NCBI GenBank assembly: GCA_042096155.1
Contig: JBELMC010000070.1
Span: 1 to 13,917, forward strand
Source: Dinoroseobacter sp042096155
GTDB lineage: Bacteria; Pseudomonadota; Alphaproteobacteria; Rhodobacterales; Rhodobacteraceae
Length of the DNA: 13,917 bases
Direction: 5' to 3'
Below are positions 1 through 7,552 of this stretch, one piece after another. The stretch's first letter is position 1. Each line of letters begins with the position of its first letter. A program made the translations under genes and the position numbers. The notes below the pieces were generated by a model that saw only the letters and a program-made list of their open reading frames with translations, had not been told where the DNA came from and searched no databases.

Positions 1-414
1 ATTGACCACAATCACGTTATTGCCGATGACCGCATCATGAGCGATGTGGCAGCCTGCCATGAACAAGCCGTCATCGCCAATTTTGGTCAAGCCACCGCCG
101 CCCGCCGTGCCGGAATTCATCGTCACATGTTCGCGAATGCGGTTACGTTTGCCAATCTCGAGCCGCGTTTGCTCTCCGTCGAACTTTTTATCCTGCGGAA
201 TTTCCCCGATGACCGAAAACGGAAAAATGATCGTGTCCTCGCCAATGCGGGTTTGGCCGGTCACAATGACATGGGATTTTAACTCAATTCGTTGACCAAG
301 CACCACATCAGGACCAACGATGGTAAATGGGCCAATGACGCAACCCGCGCCGATAACTGCATTTTCATCAACAAGTGCTGAGGGATGGATCTGGGCGGTG
401 GGATCAATAGACAT
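1..414 (-). CDS. lpxA: Acyl-ACP--UDP-N-acetylglucosamine O-acyltransferase LpxA, 3' end beyond window
   Basis: LpxA catalyses the first step of lipid A synthesis in the cytoplasm, moving a 3-hydroxyacyl chain from acyl carrier protein to UDP-GlcNAc. The reading frame starts at an ATG at 414 and stays open to the window edge, giving 138 residues, roughly half of a normal LpxA of about 260. The translation shows the left-handed beta-helix hexapeptide pattern (IGAGCVIGPFTIVG near residues 21-34), the EIPQDKKFDGE segment typical of LpxA (71-81), and the GCHIAHDAVIGNN segment (121-133), where His126 corresponds to the catalytic His125 of the E. coli enzyme. The start lies only 3 nt after the fabZ stop, so translation is probably coupled. 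FabZ and LpxA share the 3-hydroxyacyl-ACP pool, which fits their pairing. The C-terminal half is outside the window, so intactness cannot be judged. Confidence 0.95.
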   Translation of the reverse strand, partial: MSIDPTAQIHPSALVDENAVIGAGCVIGPFTIVGPDVVLGQRIELKSHVIVTGQTRIGEDTIIFPFSVIGEIPQDKKFDGEQTRLEIGKRNRIREHVTMNSGTAGGGGLTKIGDDGLFMAGCHIAHDAVIGNNVIVVN

Positions 415-417
415 GGA

Positions 418-882
418 TCAGGCCTCCTTGGGCAAATCCATCATCGCGGTAAAATCGCATTCGCACGCCAGCTCGCCTTCTACTGTCCCAGTCCCATGGA
501 ATTTCCAGACTTTGCCGCCTGGCTTTCCGCGTGTCACATCAATCTTCATTTCAAGCACGTCACCGGGCACAACTTTTCGGCGGAATTTCGCAGTGTCAAT
601 GGACATGAAATAAACCAGAAGATCTTTGTCCACCATATCCATCGAAACGCCAACCATCACGGCAGCCGTCTGTGCCATTGCTTCGATGATTGTCACGCCA
701 GGCATGATCGGAGCACCGGGAAAGTGACCCTGAAAATGGGGTTCGTTGAAGGTGACATTCTTGATCCCGATTGCGCCTTTGAAAGGATTGATGTCACGGA
801 CTTTATCCACCAGTAGAAACGGATACCGGTGCGGAATAATACGTTGTATCAGGTCGATATCTGCTGTGGTGGGCGTTTCCAT
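418..882 (-). CDS. fabZ: 3-hydroxyacyl-[acyl-carrier-protein] dehydratase FabZ
   Basis: FabZ dehydrates 3-hydroxyacyl-ACP in the type II fatty acid cycle and competes with LpxA for the same substrate. With the start at 882 the protein has 154 residues, close to the usual 150. It shows the LPHRYPFLLVD-like N-terminal motif (IPHRYPFLLVD), then the hotdog-fold active site: His53 in GHFPG and Glu67 in IIEAMAQ, matching His54 and Glu68 of E. coli. The frame is open further upstream with ATGs at 897 and 927 (169 residues from the latter), but only the 882 start has a good ribosome binding site (GGAGA, about 6 nt upstream) and the extra residues look unrelated to the family. The gene lies 65 nt after ompH and 3 nt before lpxA. 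No lpxD is found between ompH and fabZ, unlike in E. coli. Confidence 0.95.
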   Translation of the reverse strand: METPTTADIDLIQRIIPHRYPFLLVDKVRDINPFKGAIGIKNVTFNEPHFQGHFPGAPIMPGVTIIEAMAQTAAVMVGVSMDMVDKDLLVYFMSIDTAKFRRKVVPGDVLEMKIDVTRGKPGGKVWKFHGTGTVEGELACECDFTAMMDLPKEA

Positions 883-947
883 GGGGGTCTCCGGCATCGC
901 TGTCGGCTCAGGGGTTAGCAAAACCATCCGAGCGGGACAAGCCGTGG

Positions 948-1541
948 TTAATCTTGACGATCTGTCTGGATCGGCTGAGCCTGGTTTTCGAGGATCAAGC
1001 CAACTCCATCCCCCAAAATGGCATCGATCTGAGCAATCGCGCGATCGGTGACATCGACAGCGCTGAGCGAGATCAAAACCGAGCGTCGATCCAGCATTGC
1101 GCTTGCACCGGCCTGTTGCAAAAGCTGCTGAAGCACTGGCAATGCGGCCTCAAAAAAGGCTTGGCGTTCTGCATTTTGACGATTGCTCAACGCCCGCGAC
1201 TTGCGATCTTGCGCCAAGCGGATCAGTGTGACGCGGGCATCGAATTCATTGGCAAGATTACGAAATTCGGCGGGGCTCAGGTTGGGCCTTTGGTCTGTAA
1301 GGGACAATTCTTCCGCCACCAACTCCGCCTCCATACGGCGGTTCTCCTCTGCCAAGGCATTGGATTCGGATTGCAATTCGGACTGTACGCGCTGACCGAA
1401 CAAGCTGTCCGCAAACAGCCTTTCTTGGTCAACCACCACCAAGCCGGGCGTTGCGACGATCGAACCGCTTTGTTGCGCAAAAGCGCCAATACTGAGCAAC
1501 GCGACAGCAAGAGCCACAGCCAACGCCAGACGCCCAAACAT
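948..1541 (-). CDS. OmpH/Skp family periplasmic chaperone
   Basis: Skp/OmpH proteins are periplasmic holdases that carry unfolded outer-membrane proteins to the BAM complex. The 197-residue product begins with a clear Sec signal peptide: a short positive start, a hydrophobic stretch (about residues 5-20) and a probable cleavage after AFA at residue 22. The mature part opens with a short beta segment (GLVVVDQERLF) and continues as a long, charged, Gln/Glu/Arg-rich helical region (about 50-145) expected to form the coiled-coil tentacles of this family. It is somewhat longer than E. coli Skp (161). The ATG at 1541 follows the bamA stop by a single nucleotide, so the two are almost certainly cotranscribed and translationally coupled. 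Identity rests on architecture and on position after bamA, since sequence conservation in this family is low. Confidence 0.88.
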   Translation of the reverse strand: MFGRLALAVALAVALLSIGAFAQQSGSIVATPGLVVVDQERLFADSLFGQRVQSELQSESNALAEENRRMEAELVAEELSLTDQRPNLSPAEFRNLANEFDARVTLIRLAQDRKSRALSNRQNAERQAFFEAALPVLQQLLQQAGASAMLDRRSVLISLSAVDVTDRAIAQIDAILGDGVGLILENQAQPIQTDRQD

Positions 1542-1542
1542 A

Positions 1543-3861
1543 TCAGAAATTGGTCGAGATCGTCAGATCAAAGGTGGCGTCTTTGTCGTAGGTCTCTTTT
1601 GCAAGAGGCGTGGTAAAATTAAACCGCAGGGGTCCGAGACCCGTGGTCCAATAGACAGCAAAGCCGAGTGTGGCGCGCATATGGGCTGCGTCATCGACAG
1701 TTCCGGTCGCCCCAGCTTTGTCCTCAAGTCCCCATACAGACCCCACATCCATAAACAAGCCGCCCGAGATATTATATTCATCTGGCAGGCCAAGCGGAAA
1801 CTGACTTTCGAGCCGCGCGATCGCAAAATAATTTCCACCAAGAGCATCCTTGCTGGCCGCTCCCAAATCACGCGGGCCAATTCCATTGCCCTGCCAGCCC
1901 CGAAACGATCGATTGTTTGTAAAGTACCGGTCTGTGACACGGGTTGTCCCACCACCCAGTCCAGTGACCGCCCCTCCTTCGACATCAAATCGCAATGTCA
2001 CATCTTCGTTCCAGACCTTGGTTTCCGCAGATCCAAAGGCGGTCGTCGACAAAATCTGATTGTCCGTTCCTGCCCCGATCATTTCCTGGCCAAAACGCAA
2101 TAAAACACCGCTGTTTGGATCGATCCCGGTGCGACGCGTATCGTAAGAATAGGTATAGCCCAATGAATGCGTCAGGCGGCTGCCGGCCTCGCGCTGCACA
2201 ATTGGCGAGCTGCTTGTTTTGACATCTGTCAATTTGGCCTGACCCAGACTGCCAAAAACATCCAAGCGCCCATTTTCCGAAACCGGGAAAACAAGCCCGG
2301 ATTTTACCTTGGTGATCTCGGTGTCATAAGATGCGTTTGAGTTGTCAGTGGTGTCATACCGACCATTGACGTAAAAGGTCAGGTTTCGATCAAGAACCGA
2401 CGGATCAGAGAAATTAAAACCTGCGGAACGATCGCTTGACACACCTGAGTAGGACAAACCCACAGTTTGGCCGCGACCTAAGAAATTTCGCTCTGTCAGA
2501 GAAATGGTCAGCCCAACACCCTCTTGAACAGAATAGGTCCCGCCAAATGACAAAGACCCTGTGGGCTGTTCTTCGACTGCAATGTCCACAATGACTTGAT
2601 CCGTGCTGCTGCCAGGACGAGTCGAGACATCGGTATTGGCAAAAAATCCAAGCGCGCGGATCCGTTCGGCGGATTGGCGAATTTCGCGTGGATTAAACGG
2701 ATCCCCCTCAGCAGAGTTGAATTGTCGCCGAATAACCCGGTCCACGGTCGTCGAGTTGCCCTCGATATCAATACGTTCGACAAAAATACGCGGCCCGCGC
2801 TCGAGCACAAAATTTATATCCAACGTGCCAGCGGCGTTGTCGCGTTCAACGACAGGCACGACGCGGACGAAATTCAATTGTTGGTCGAGCGCCAAACGCT
2901 CCAATCGCGCGATGTTATTCTCGACCAAGGCAGGCGAATATGTCTCACCGCTCGAAATATTCAGCGCCGCGATGTAGTCTTCGATAACCAGGCCCGGCAA
3001 GGCACTGGATGCTGTGACCTTGCCCAGCTTGAACGGCTGGCCTTCACGGACGTTGAAAGTCACGAAAACGCCATCGCGCTGTCGGGTCAACTCGGAATTT
3101 ACAGACAAAACCTGAAAATCGATATAGCCGCGCGAATTGTAAAAATCAGTCAGGACTTGGCGATCAAACGCAATCCGCTCTTCGATAAAGGTGTCAGAAT
3201 GGATCAGCCTGCGCAGCAACCCGGCTTGACGCGTCTGGATCGCATTGCGCAAGCGCCGCTCGCTGAAGCTTTGGTTTCCAACAAAACTGATGCGTTCGAT
3301 TTCGACAATGCGGCCTTCGGACACTTCAAACACCAAATCGACACGATTGTCAGACCGGCGGATGATCCGCGGCTCAACAGATGCGCTGAGACGCCCCTGA
3401 ACGGCGTAGGCTTCAGTGATCGCGGCGGCATCTGCTTCTGCGTCGGCGGGGTTGTAGACCTGACGCGATTGCGAGCTCACAAGCGCCAACAAGTTTTCAT
3501 CTGTCAGACGCTTGTTGCCTTCGACGTTGATACGGTTGATCGTGGGGTATTCTTGGACCTTGATTGTCAAACTGGACCCGGAGGGCGCGATTTCAACGGT
3601 CTCAAAAAGTCCTGACGCAACAATGCGTTGATATGCATCGTTCAGCTCTCCGGCAGAAACTGCGTCGCCACGGTCGATGCCTGCAAAGGCAATAATTGTA
3701 TTTTCATCAACGCGCTGGTTGCCCTGGACTGCAACGGTGGTGAACCGGAAGTCCTGCGCACGTGAACTGGTCGGCGTAACAGCCACCGTCGTGACAACGA
3801 CAAGGTTGGCGATGAGCGCCGCGCGCGCTGTTTGAAGAAGAATTTTTCCACGACCGTTCAT
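1543..3861 (-). CDS. bamA: Outer-membrane protein assembly factor BamA
   Basis: BamA is the central outer-membrane component that inserts beta-barrel proteins. From the ATG at 3861 the product has 772 residues. It shows a signal peptide with probable cleavage after SSRA (residue 35), then five POTRA domains, whose first strands appear near residues 43 (VAVQGN), 111 (INVEGN), 191 (ISFVGN), 281 and 363 (IDIEGN). A 16-strand barrel follows from about residue 440. The loop-6 motif, normally VRGF, reads FRGW here (653-656). The last residue is Phe, the usual outer-membrane sorting signal. The frame extends 21 codons upstream to a TTG at 3924, but that stretch has no signal-peptide character and overlaps a promoter-like TTGACA, so the ATG is preferred; its ribosome binding site is weak (GGGA about 10 nt away). 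ompH follows by 1 nt. Confidence 0.96.
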   Translation of the reverse strand: MNGRGKILLQTARAALIANLVVVTTVAVTPTSSRAQDFRFTTVAVQGNQRVDENTIIAFAGIDRGDAVSAGELNDAYQRIVASGLFETVEIAPSGSSLTIKVQEYPTINRINVEGNKRLTDENLLALVSSQSRQVYNPADAEADAAAITEAYAVQGRLSASVEPRIIRRSDNRVDLVFEVSEGRIVEIERISFVGNQSFSERRLRNAIQTRQAGLLRRLIHSDTFIEERIAFDRQVLTDFYNSRGYIDFQVLSVNSELTRQRDGVFVTFNVREGQPFKLGKVTASSALPGLVIEDYIAALNISSGETYSPALVENNIARLERLALDQQLNFVRVVPVVERDNAAGTLDINFVLERGPRIFVERIDIEGNSTTVDRVIRRQFNSAEGDPFNPREIRQSAERIRALGFFANTDVSTRPGSSTDQVIVDIAVEEQPTGSLSFGGTYSVQEGVGLTISLTERNFLGRGQTVGLSYSGVSSDRSAGFNFSDPSVLDRNLTFYVNGRYDTTDNSNASYDTEITKVKSGLVFPVSENGRLDVFGSLGQAKLTDVKTSSSPIVQREAGSRLTHSLGYTYSYDTRRTGIDPNSGVLLRFGQEMIGAGTDNQILSTTAFGSAETKVWNEDVTLRFDVEGGAVTGLGGGTTRVTDRYFTNNRSFRGWQGNGIGPRDLGAASKDALGGNYFAIARLESQFPLGLPDEYNISGGLFMDVGSVWGLEDKAGATGTVDDAAHMRATLGFAVYWTTGLGPLRFNFTTPLAKETYDKDATFDLTISTNF

Positions 3862-3895
3862 TTTTGACTTATCCCGTGAGCTGCCTGTTAACCGT

Positions 3896-3924
3896 TTGGT
3901 AACGCGCTTGGGCCAGCTTGTCAA
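3896..3924 (-). promoter_or_regulatory. Candidate sigma-70-type promoter for bamA
   Basis: On the minus strand a perfect TTGACA -35 box (3924-3919) is followed after 17 nt by TACCAA (3901-3896), a poor -10 match. A start near 3889 would leave a leader of about 28 nt before the bamA ATG. The -35 box is exact but the -10 box matches TATAAT at only three of six positions, so this is a candidate only. Confidence 0.35.
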
Positions 3925-3976
3925 AATCGAACCAGATCTCCCGTTGTGGAAAACTCCGCATCACCGCCAAGTGTGG

Positions 3977-4117
3977 TTACAGAGACGCACTCAGCGTATT
4001 GGCAACGGAAATGGCACAGGTCAGCGCCGCAAGGATCAATGTCGCAACCATGACAGTGTCGCCATATGTATTTGCCAGACACCACGCACCTCGTACGCTT
4101 TTTCGTATATGTTGCAT
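3977..4117 (-). CDS. Possible small membrane protein, 46 residues
   Basis: I do not recognise this ORF. It runs from an ATG at 4117 to a TAA at 3977-3979. The first half is basic (MQHIRKSVRG, with two Lys/Arg clusters) and the second half contains an uninterrupted hydrophobic stretch (VMVATLILAALTCAISVA, residues 22-39) followed by a small polar tail, the layout of a single-pass inner-membrane peptide. A GGTGG-like ribosome binding site lies about 9 nt before the ATG; an internal ATG (residue 23) is an alternative start. Third codon positions are rich in G/C in the second half but not in the first, which is equivocal. It ends 115 nt before bamA. It is short enough to have arisen by chance; conservation in relatives would decide. 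Confidence 0.35.
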   Translation of the reverse strand: MQHIRKSVRGAWCLANTYGDTVMVATLILAALTCAISVANTLSASL

Positions 4118-4173
4118 TGGTTCGCACCACCCTTTTCACCGTCGCTAAGTCACGGAGAAATGTGGCACGATTG

Positions 4174-4207
4174 GGGCAAATATCCGTCAAAATCCAGATA
4201 TTCGCCC
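4174..4207 (-). other. Intercistronic stem-loop after rseP
   Basis: In minus-strand RNA, GGGCGAAUAUC (4207-4197) can pair with GAUAUUUGCCC (4184-4174) over 11 bp with one G-U pair and a 12-nt loop. It begins about 20 nt after the rseP stop codon. No U-tract follows, so it is not a classical intrinsic terminator. It could protect the 3' end of the upstream mRNA, mark a processing site, or act with Rho. Confidence 0.5.
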
Positions 4208-4227
4208 AAATCCGTGAGAAATCTTGC

Positions 4228-5562
4228 TTAGCAGAACAGATCGTTGCCAAGCGCGAACACCATCAGCGAAAGCAACAGCGCCAGACCGATGCTCATCAAA
4301 ATGCGCAATGCTTTATCATTTGGCGGCTTGCCTGTGATCGCTTCATAGGCATGAAACACCAAATGACCGCCATCCAGCACCGGGATCGGAAACAAATTCA
4401 ACAGACCGACCGCTGTGGAGAGAACGGCAACGAACCAGATGAAGTTGCCAATCCCCTGGCTTGCAGCGGCGCCGGAAACTTCGGCAATGCCGATGGGCCC
4501 TGATATGTTGCACGTCGAGATTGCGCCCGTGATCATGTGATACAGACCTGACAAGGACGAGCGCAGGATGAACCACGTCTGATCGACACCGCCGCCGAGC
4601 GCTTGAAACAAACCGGGCGTGATCGTCGCCGGTTCAAAAAAGAGGCCCCCCGAAACACCGATCAACCAACGCTTTTCAAACCCACCTTCAGCAGTTGGCA
4701 GATCCACAGATTTGGGGGCAAGCTGCATCTCGACGATTTCGCCATCGCGCCAGATCTCAAGCGCCAATGGCGTCCCCGCCGAGCCGGTCACCAGGGTGCG
4801 CAACTGGTCAAACGCAAAGATCGACTGTCCGTCGACCGACGTGACAACGTCGCCAATCTTGAAGCCCGCCTCGATGGCAGCAGATCGCGGCTGCACGCCA
4901 ATTGCCACGGGCGGCATCACAAAAGGCCCAACGACGTCAATGCGGCGTCCCTCCCGCTCCACTGTGTAGTCTAGCGTTAGGGCCGGCGGCAGGCGGAGCG
5001 CCAGATCGTCCAGATCGTCGTAATCCTCGACCATGCGACCCTCAACAGAGCGTATCACATCCCCCGATTGCAAGGTCAGTCCAGGGGCGGGCGTATTCAG
5101 AATTTTACCGATGGTTGGCACCTCTGTGGCCGTGCCGCGCGCGAAGATGACAGCACCAAACACAAAAACCGAAAGTGCGAAATTGAACATTGGCCCTGCC
5201 GCCACCGTTGCCGCACGTTTCCACAGCTTTGCACCATGCATGGTGCGCGCGCGCTCTGCCTCCGACATCGCAGACAGACCTTCGCTATCTTTGCCCGACG
5301 CGGCATCCGCATCGCCGGTGAATTTCACAAATCCGCCGAAGGGCAACGCGGCAAGCTGCCATTTGGTGCCGCGCTTGTCATGGCCAGACCAGATCACTGG
5401 TCCAAATCCCAGGCTAAAGACCTCTGCATGGATGCCACACCAGCGCCCAACGATGTAATGACCGTATTCATGCACTGCAACAATCACCGATAAGGCGATC
5501 ACAAAAGCCAAGACGGTAAAGAAAAAACCGCCGAATGACGGCATAAGACTTACAATATCCAA
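4228..5562 (-). CDS. rseP: RIP metalloprotease RseP (site-2 protease)
   Basis: RseP cuts transmembrane segments of anti-sigma factors and leftover signal peptides inside the inner membrane. I place the start at a TTG (5562), giving 444 residues beginning MDIVSLMPSFGG. It has an AAGGA ribosome binding site (5571-5575) 8 nt upstream, and the next in-frame ATG (5544) has none. The zinc site HEYGH lies at residues 31-35 in the first membrane helix, and the partner Asp is in PVLDGGH near residue 397. Between them are PDZ-like segments (for example PAPGLTLQSGDVIRSVEG and GFKIGDVVTSVDG). The last helix ends in the polar tail GNDLFC. The frame is open upstream to 5658, but that would run into dxr and lacks family similarity. 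The gene starts 26 nt after the dxr stop. Confidence 0.95.
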   Translation of the reverse strand: MDIVSLMPSFGGFFFTVLAFVIALSVIVAVHEYGHYIVGRWCGIHAEVFSLGFGPVIWSGHDKRGTKWQLAALPFGGFVKFTGDADAASGKDSEGLSAMSEAERARTMHGAKLWKRAATVAAGPMFNFALSVFVFGAVIFARGTATEVPTIGKILNTPAPGLTLQSGDVIRSVEGRMVEDYDDLDDLALRLPPALTLDYTVEREGRRIDVVGPFVMPPVAIGVQPRSAAIEAGFKIGDVVTSVDGQSIFAFDQLRTLVTGSAGTPLALEIWRDGEIVEMQLAPKSVDLPTAEGGFEKRWLIGVSGGLFFEPATITPGLFQALGGGVDQTWFILRSSLSGLYHMITGAISTCNISGPIGIAEVSGAAASQGIGNFIWFVAVLSTAVGLLNLFPIPVLDGGHLVFHAYEAITGKPPNDKALRILMSIGLALLLSLMVFALGNDLFC

Positions 5563-5570
5563 AGCGCTTG

Positions 5571-5575
5571 TCCTT
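5571..5575 (-). promoter_or_regulatory. Ribosome binding site deciding the TTG start of rseP
   Basis: The minus strand reads AAGGA followed by 8 nt and then TTG at 5562. It is the only good Shine-Dalgarno match close to any in-frame start in this region, and it lies inside the 26-nt gap after dxr. Confidence 0.6.
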
Positions 5576-5588
5576 TTGTGGCTCTGCC

Positions 5589-6764
5589 CTAACCCGACGC
5601 AAGATCCGCTGCGCGTCGCGCTGCGTGCCTTGCCATTTGGTCTGCTTGTGTGACGCAATCAAGACTTTCAAGGGGTTTTGACAAGCCGATTTCGGTGTCA
5701 ACGGCTTCCAAAGCGGTTTCAACGACCCGCGCCATATCCAAAAATCCGATATCGCCTGAAATAAACAAATCCAGCGCCGCCTCTTTCGCCCCATTGAACA
5801 CAGCCCCTGCCCGACCGCCGATCTCCATGACCTCGCGCGCCAGTCGCAACGCAGGAAACCGTTTGGGATCAGGTGCCGTAAAGTTCAGCTGACCAATGGC
5901 GGCAAGATCGAGACGCGCCACTGGAATGTCCACCCGTTTTGGCCAGTTCAACGCATACCCAATCGCATGGCGCATATCCGGCGGGCCAAGATGGGCCATA
6001 AGACCACCATCGCGAAACCCGACAAGCGCATGGACCAACGATTCCGGATGCACAACAACCTCTATCTTATCAGACTCAACTTTAAAAAACTCTTTTGTTT
6101 CTAAAAGTTCCAAGGCTTTATTGAACATTGAAGCTGAATCGATACTGATCCGCTGGCCCATGGACCAATTGGGATGTGCGACCGCCTCGGCCAAGGTCGC
6201 CCGGGCCACCGCATCAAGCGGCCAATCGCGAAATGGACCACCGGACGCTGTGATAATGATCCGTTCAACGTCTTCGATCCGCTCGCCCGCCAGCGCTTGA
6301 AACACTGCCGAATGCTCCGAATCCACAGGCAGAATGCGGGCCGATTGGGCCTTGGCCTCGGCCAGCAAAAGCGGCCCGGCACAAACAAGCGATTCTTTGT
6401 TGGCCAAGGCCAAGGTCCCGCCCTGTCGCAAAGCGGCAAATCCCGGATAAAGACCGGCAGCGCCGACGATCGCACTCATGATCCAGTCACACGGGCGATC
6501 AGCCGCGTCACACAAGGCTTGCGTGCCCGCCGCCGCCTCAATCCCGGTCCCAGCCAAAGCGCTTTTAAGCGCACCAAAGCACTCATCAAACGCAGTTACG
6601 GCGATTTGGGATCGTAATTTGATCGCTTGCTGCGCCAAGCGCGTCACGTTTCGGCCGCCGGTCAGCGCGACGATGTCATACAAGCCCGGTTCCGCCCGGC
6701 TCAAAAGATCAACGGTATTTTCGCCGATCGATCCCGTGGCGCCAAAAATCGAAACGCGTTTCAT
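5589..6764 (-). CDS. dxr: 1-deoxy-D-xylulose 5-phosphate reductoisomerase Dxr
   Basis: Dxr converts DXP to MEP with NADPH, the committed step of the non-mevalonate isoprenoid pathway, and so feeds the UppS substrate made elsewhere. The product has 391 residues, against 398 in E. coli. The NADPH-binding motif GATGSIG is at 8-14 and the ANKESLV motif at 121-127. The metal ligands are Asp148 and Glu150 (VDSEHSAVFQ) and Glu219 (MFNKALELLE), matching Asp150, Glu152 and Glu231 of E. coli. The flexible loop region GGPFRDWP sits at 175-182. The ATG at 6764 overlaps the cdsA stop by 4 nt (ATGA), so translation is coupled. rseP follows 26 nt downstream. Nothing looks broken. Confidence 0.97.
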   Translation of the reverse strand: MKRVSIFGATGSIGENTVDLLSRAEPGLYDIVALTGGRNVTRLAQQAIKLRSQIAVTAFDECFGALKSALAGTGIEAAAGTQALCDAADRPCDWIMSAIVGAAGLYPGFAALRQGGTLALANKESLVCAGPLLLAEAKAQSARILPVDSEHSAVFQALAGERIEDVERIIITASGGPFRDWPLDAVARATLAEAVAHPNWSMGQRISIDSASMFNKALELLETKEFFKVESDKIEVVVHPESLVHALVGFRDGGLMAHLGPPDMRHAIGYALNWPKRVDIPVARLDLAAIGQLNFTAPDPKRFPALRLAREVMEIGGRAGAVFNGAKEAALDLFISGDIGFLDMARVVETALEAVDTEIGLSKPLESLDCVTQADQMARHAARRAADLASG

Positions 6765-7552
6765 GGCATTATCCCGAAGAGGGACCGCAAATCAAAAATC
6801 TGCCCAAGCAGCAACAAGGCCACTGAAGCTGCCAATAGACCATCAAAGCGGTCCAGAAAGCCCCCATGACCTGGGATCAAAGAGGAGCTGTCTTTTACCC
6901 CAAACCGCCGTTTGAGCGCGCTCTCGGCAATGTCGCCGGTTTGGCTTGCCATCGACAGCGCGATTGAAACCGCCAGCAATGGGATGGCCGTTTCGACAGA
7001 CCTGGCAAAAACCATCGCCACCACCGCAGCCCCAACCCAACCCGCGACAGTGCCGGACCAGGTTTTGTTCGGGCTGATACGCGACCAGAGCTTTGCCCCC
7101 CCCAAACCACGCCCCGCAAAATACCCCAAGATATCTGTCGTGACGACAACGGACACCAGCCACAAGGTCCAGATCAAACCATAATCCAGCCGTGCGACAG
7201 ACAATCCATAACCGGCCAATAATATCAATGTTATATATATCAAAAAGACACTACGATTTGGCCTGAACTGTATCAAGATCACCGCGGCTATGACGCCCAG
7301 AAGAGTCAGGCCAAATTCAAGTGATAAACTCTGTAAAACCACAAGACCAATGGCAGCTGCAGCCGACAACGCAATCGCGATTTGGGGCTGATCTGGCGCC
7401 AACATCCGGCTCAGCTCCCATATCATCAAGCCCACAACAGCGCCGATGAGCAGAACAAATACGGCGCCGCCAAGCCAAATACTGCCCAAGCCGATTGCGA
7501 TCATCACGATCGCAGAGCCGAACCGTTTCAGAAGATCGCCAAAACGGCTCAT
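6761..7552 (-). CDS. cdsA: Phosphatidate cytidylyltransferase (CDP-diglyceride synthase) CdsA
   Basis: CdsA makes CDP-diacylglycerol from phosphatidic acid and CTP in the inner membrane, the branch point for all major phospholipids. The 263-residue product is largely hydrophobic, with several membrane spans (for example 13-48, 57-95, 102-120, 128-148, 168-205). It carries the full CDS signature at 211-235: S-x-x-KR, then KD, then PGHGG and DR (SALKRRFGVKD ... PGHGGFLDR). The upstream SPNKTWSG motif (160-167) and the TTDILGYFAGR segment (138-148) also fit. Both ends overlap neighbours by ATGA: its start with the uppS stop (7549-7552) and its stop with the dxr start (6761-6764), which indicates a single translationally coupled unit. 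Confidence 0.97.
   Translation of the reverse strand: MSRFGDLLKRFGSAIVMIAIGLGSIWLGGAVFVLLIGAVVGLMIWELSRMLAPDQPQIAIALSAAAAIGLVVLQSLSLEFGLTLLGVIAAVILIQFRPNRSVFLIYITLILLAGYGLSVARLDYGLIWTLWLVSVVVTTDILGYFAGRGLGGAKLWSRISPNKTWSGTVAGWVGAAVVAMVFARSVETAIPLLAVSIALSMASQTGDIAESALKRRFGVKDSSSLIPGHGGFLDRFDGLLAASVALLLLGQIFDLRSLFGIMP

Larger units (their letters stand above)
3862..4227. other. 366-nt gap between rseP and bamA
   Basis: This is the only long gap in the minus-strand cluster. Read on the minus strand from rseP to bamA it contains an 11-bp stem-loop about 20 nt after the rseP stop, a possible 46-codon ORF (4117 to 3977), and a TTGACA element about 58-63 nt before the bamA start. Overlapping longer frames on both strands show no recognisable protein. 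The arrangement suggests that bamA and the genes after it can be transcribed separately from the upstream half of the cluster. Confidence 0.6.

Noticed and set aside
418..927. Longer FabZ starting at 927
   Set aside because: The extra 15 residues are not family-like and lack a ribosome binding site; the ATG at 882 has GGAGA at good spacing.
954..1616. Open plus-strand frame of 220 codons antisense to ompH
   Set aside because: Shadow of ompH and the end of bamA; the translation has no protein-like organisation.
2596..3615. Open plus-strand frame of 339 codons antisense to bamA
   Set aside because: It lies wholly inside bamA, has no recognisable domain or ribosome binding site, and long antisense frames are common opposite GC-biased genes.
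3921..4250. 109-codon minus-strand frame spanning the rseP-bamA gap
   Set aside because: It starts inside rseP, is Cys- and His-scattered without a domain, and ends inside the promoter-like element; the 46-codon frame is the better candidate in this gap.
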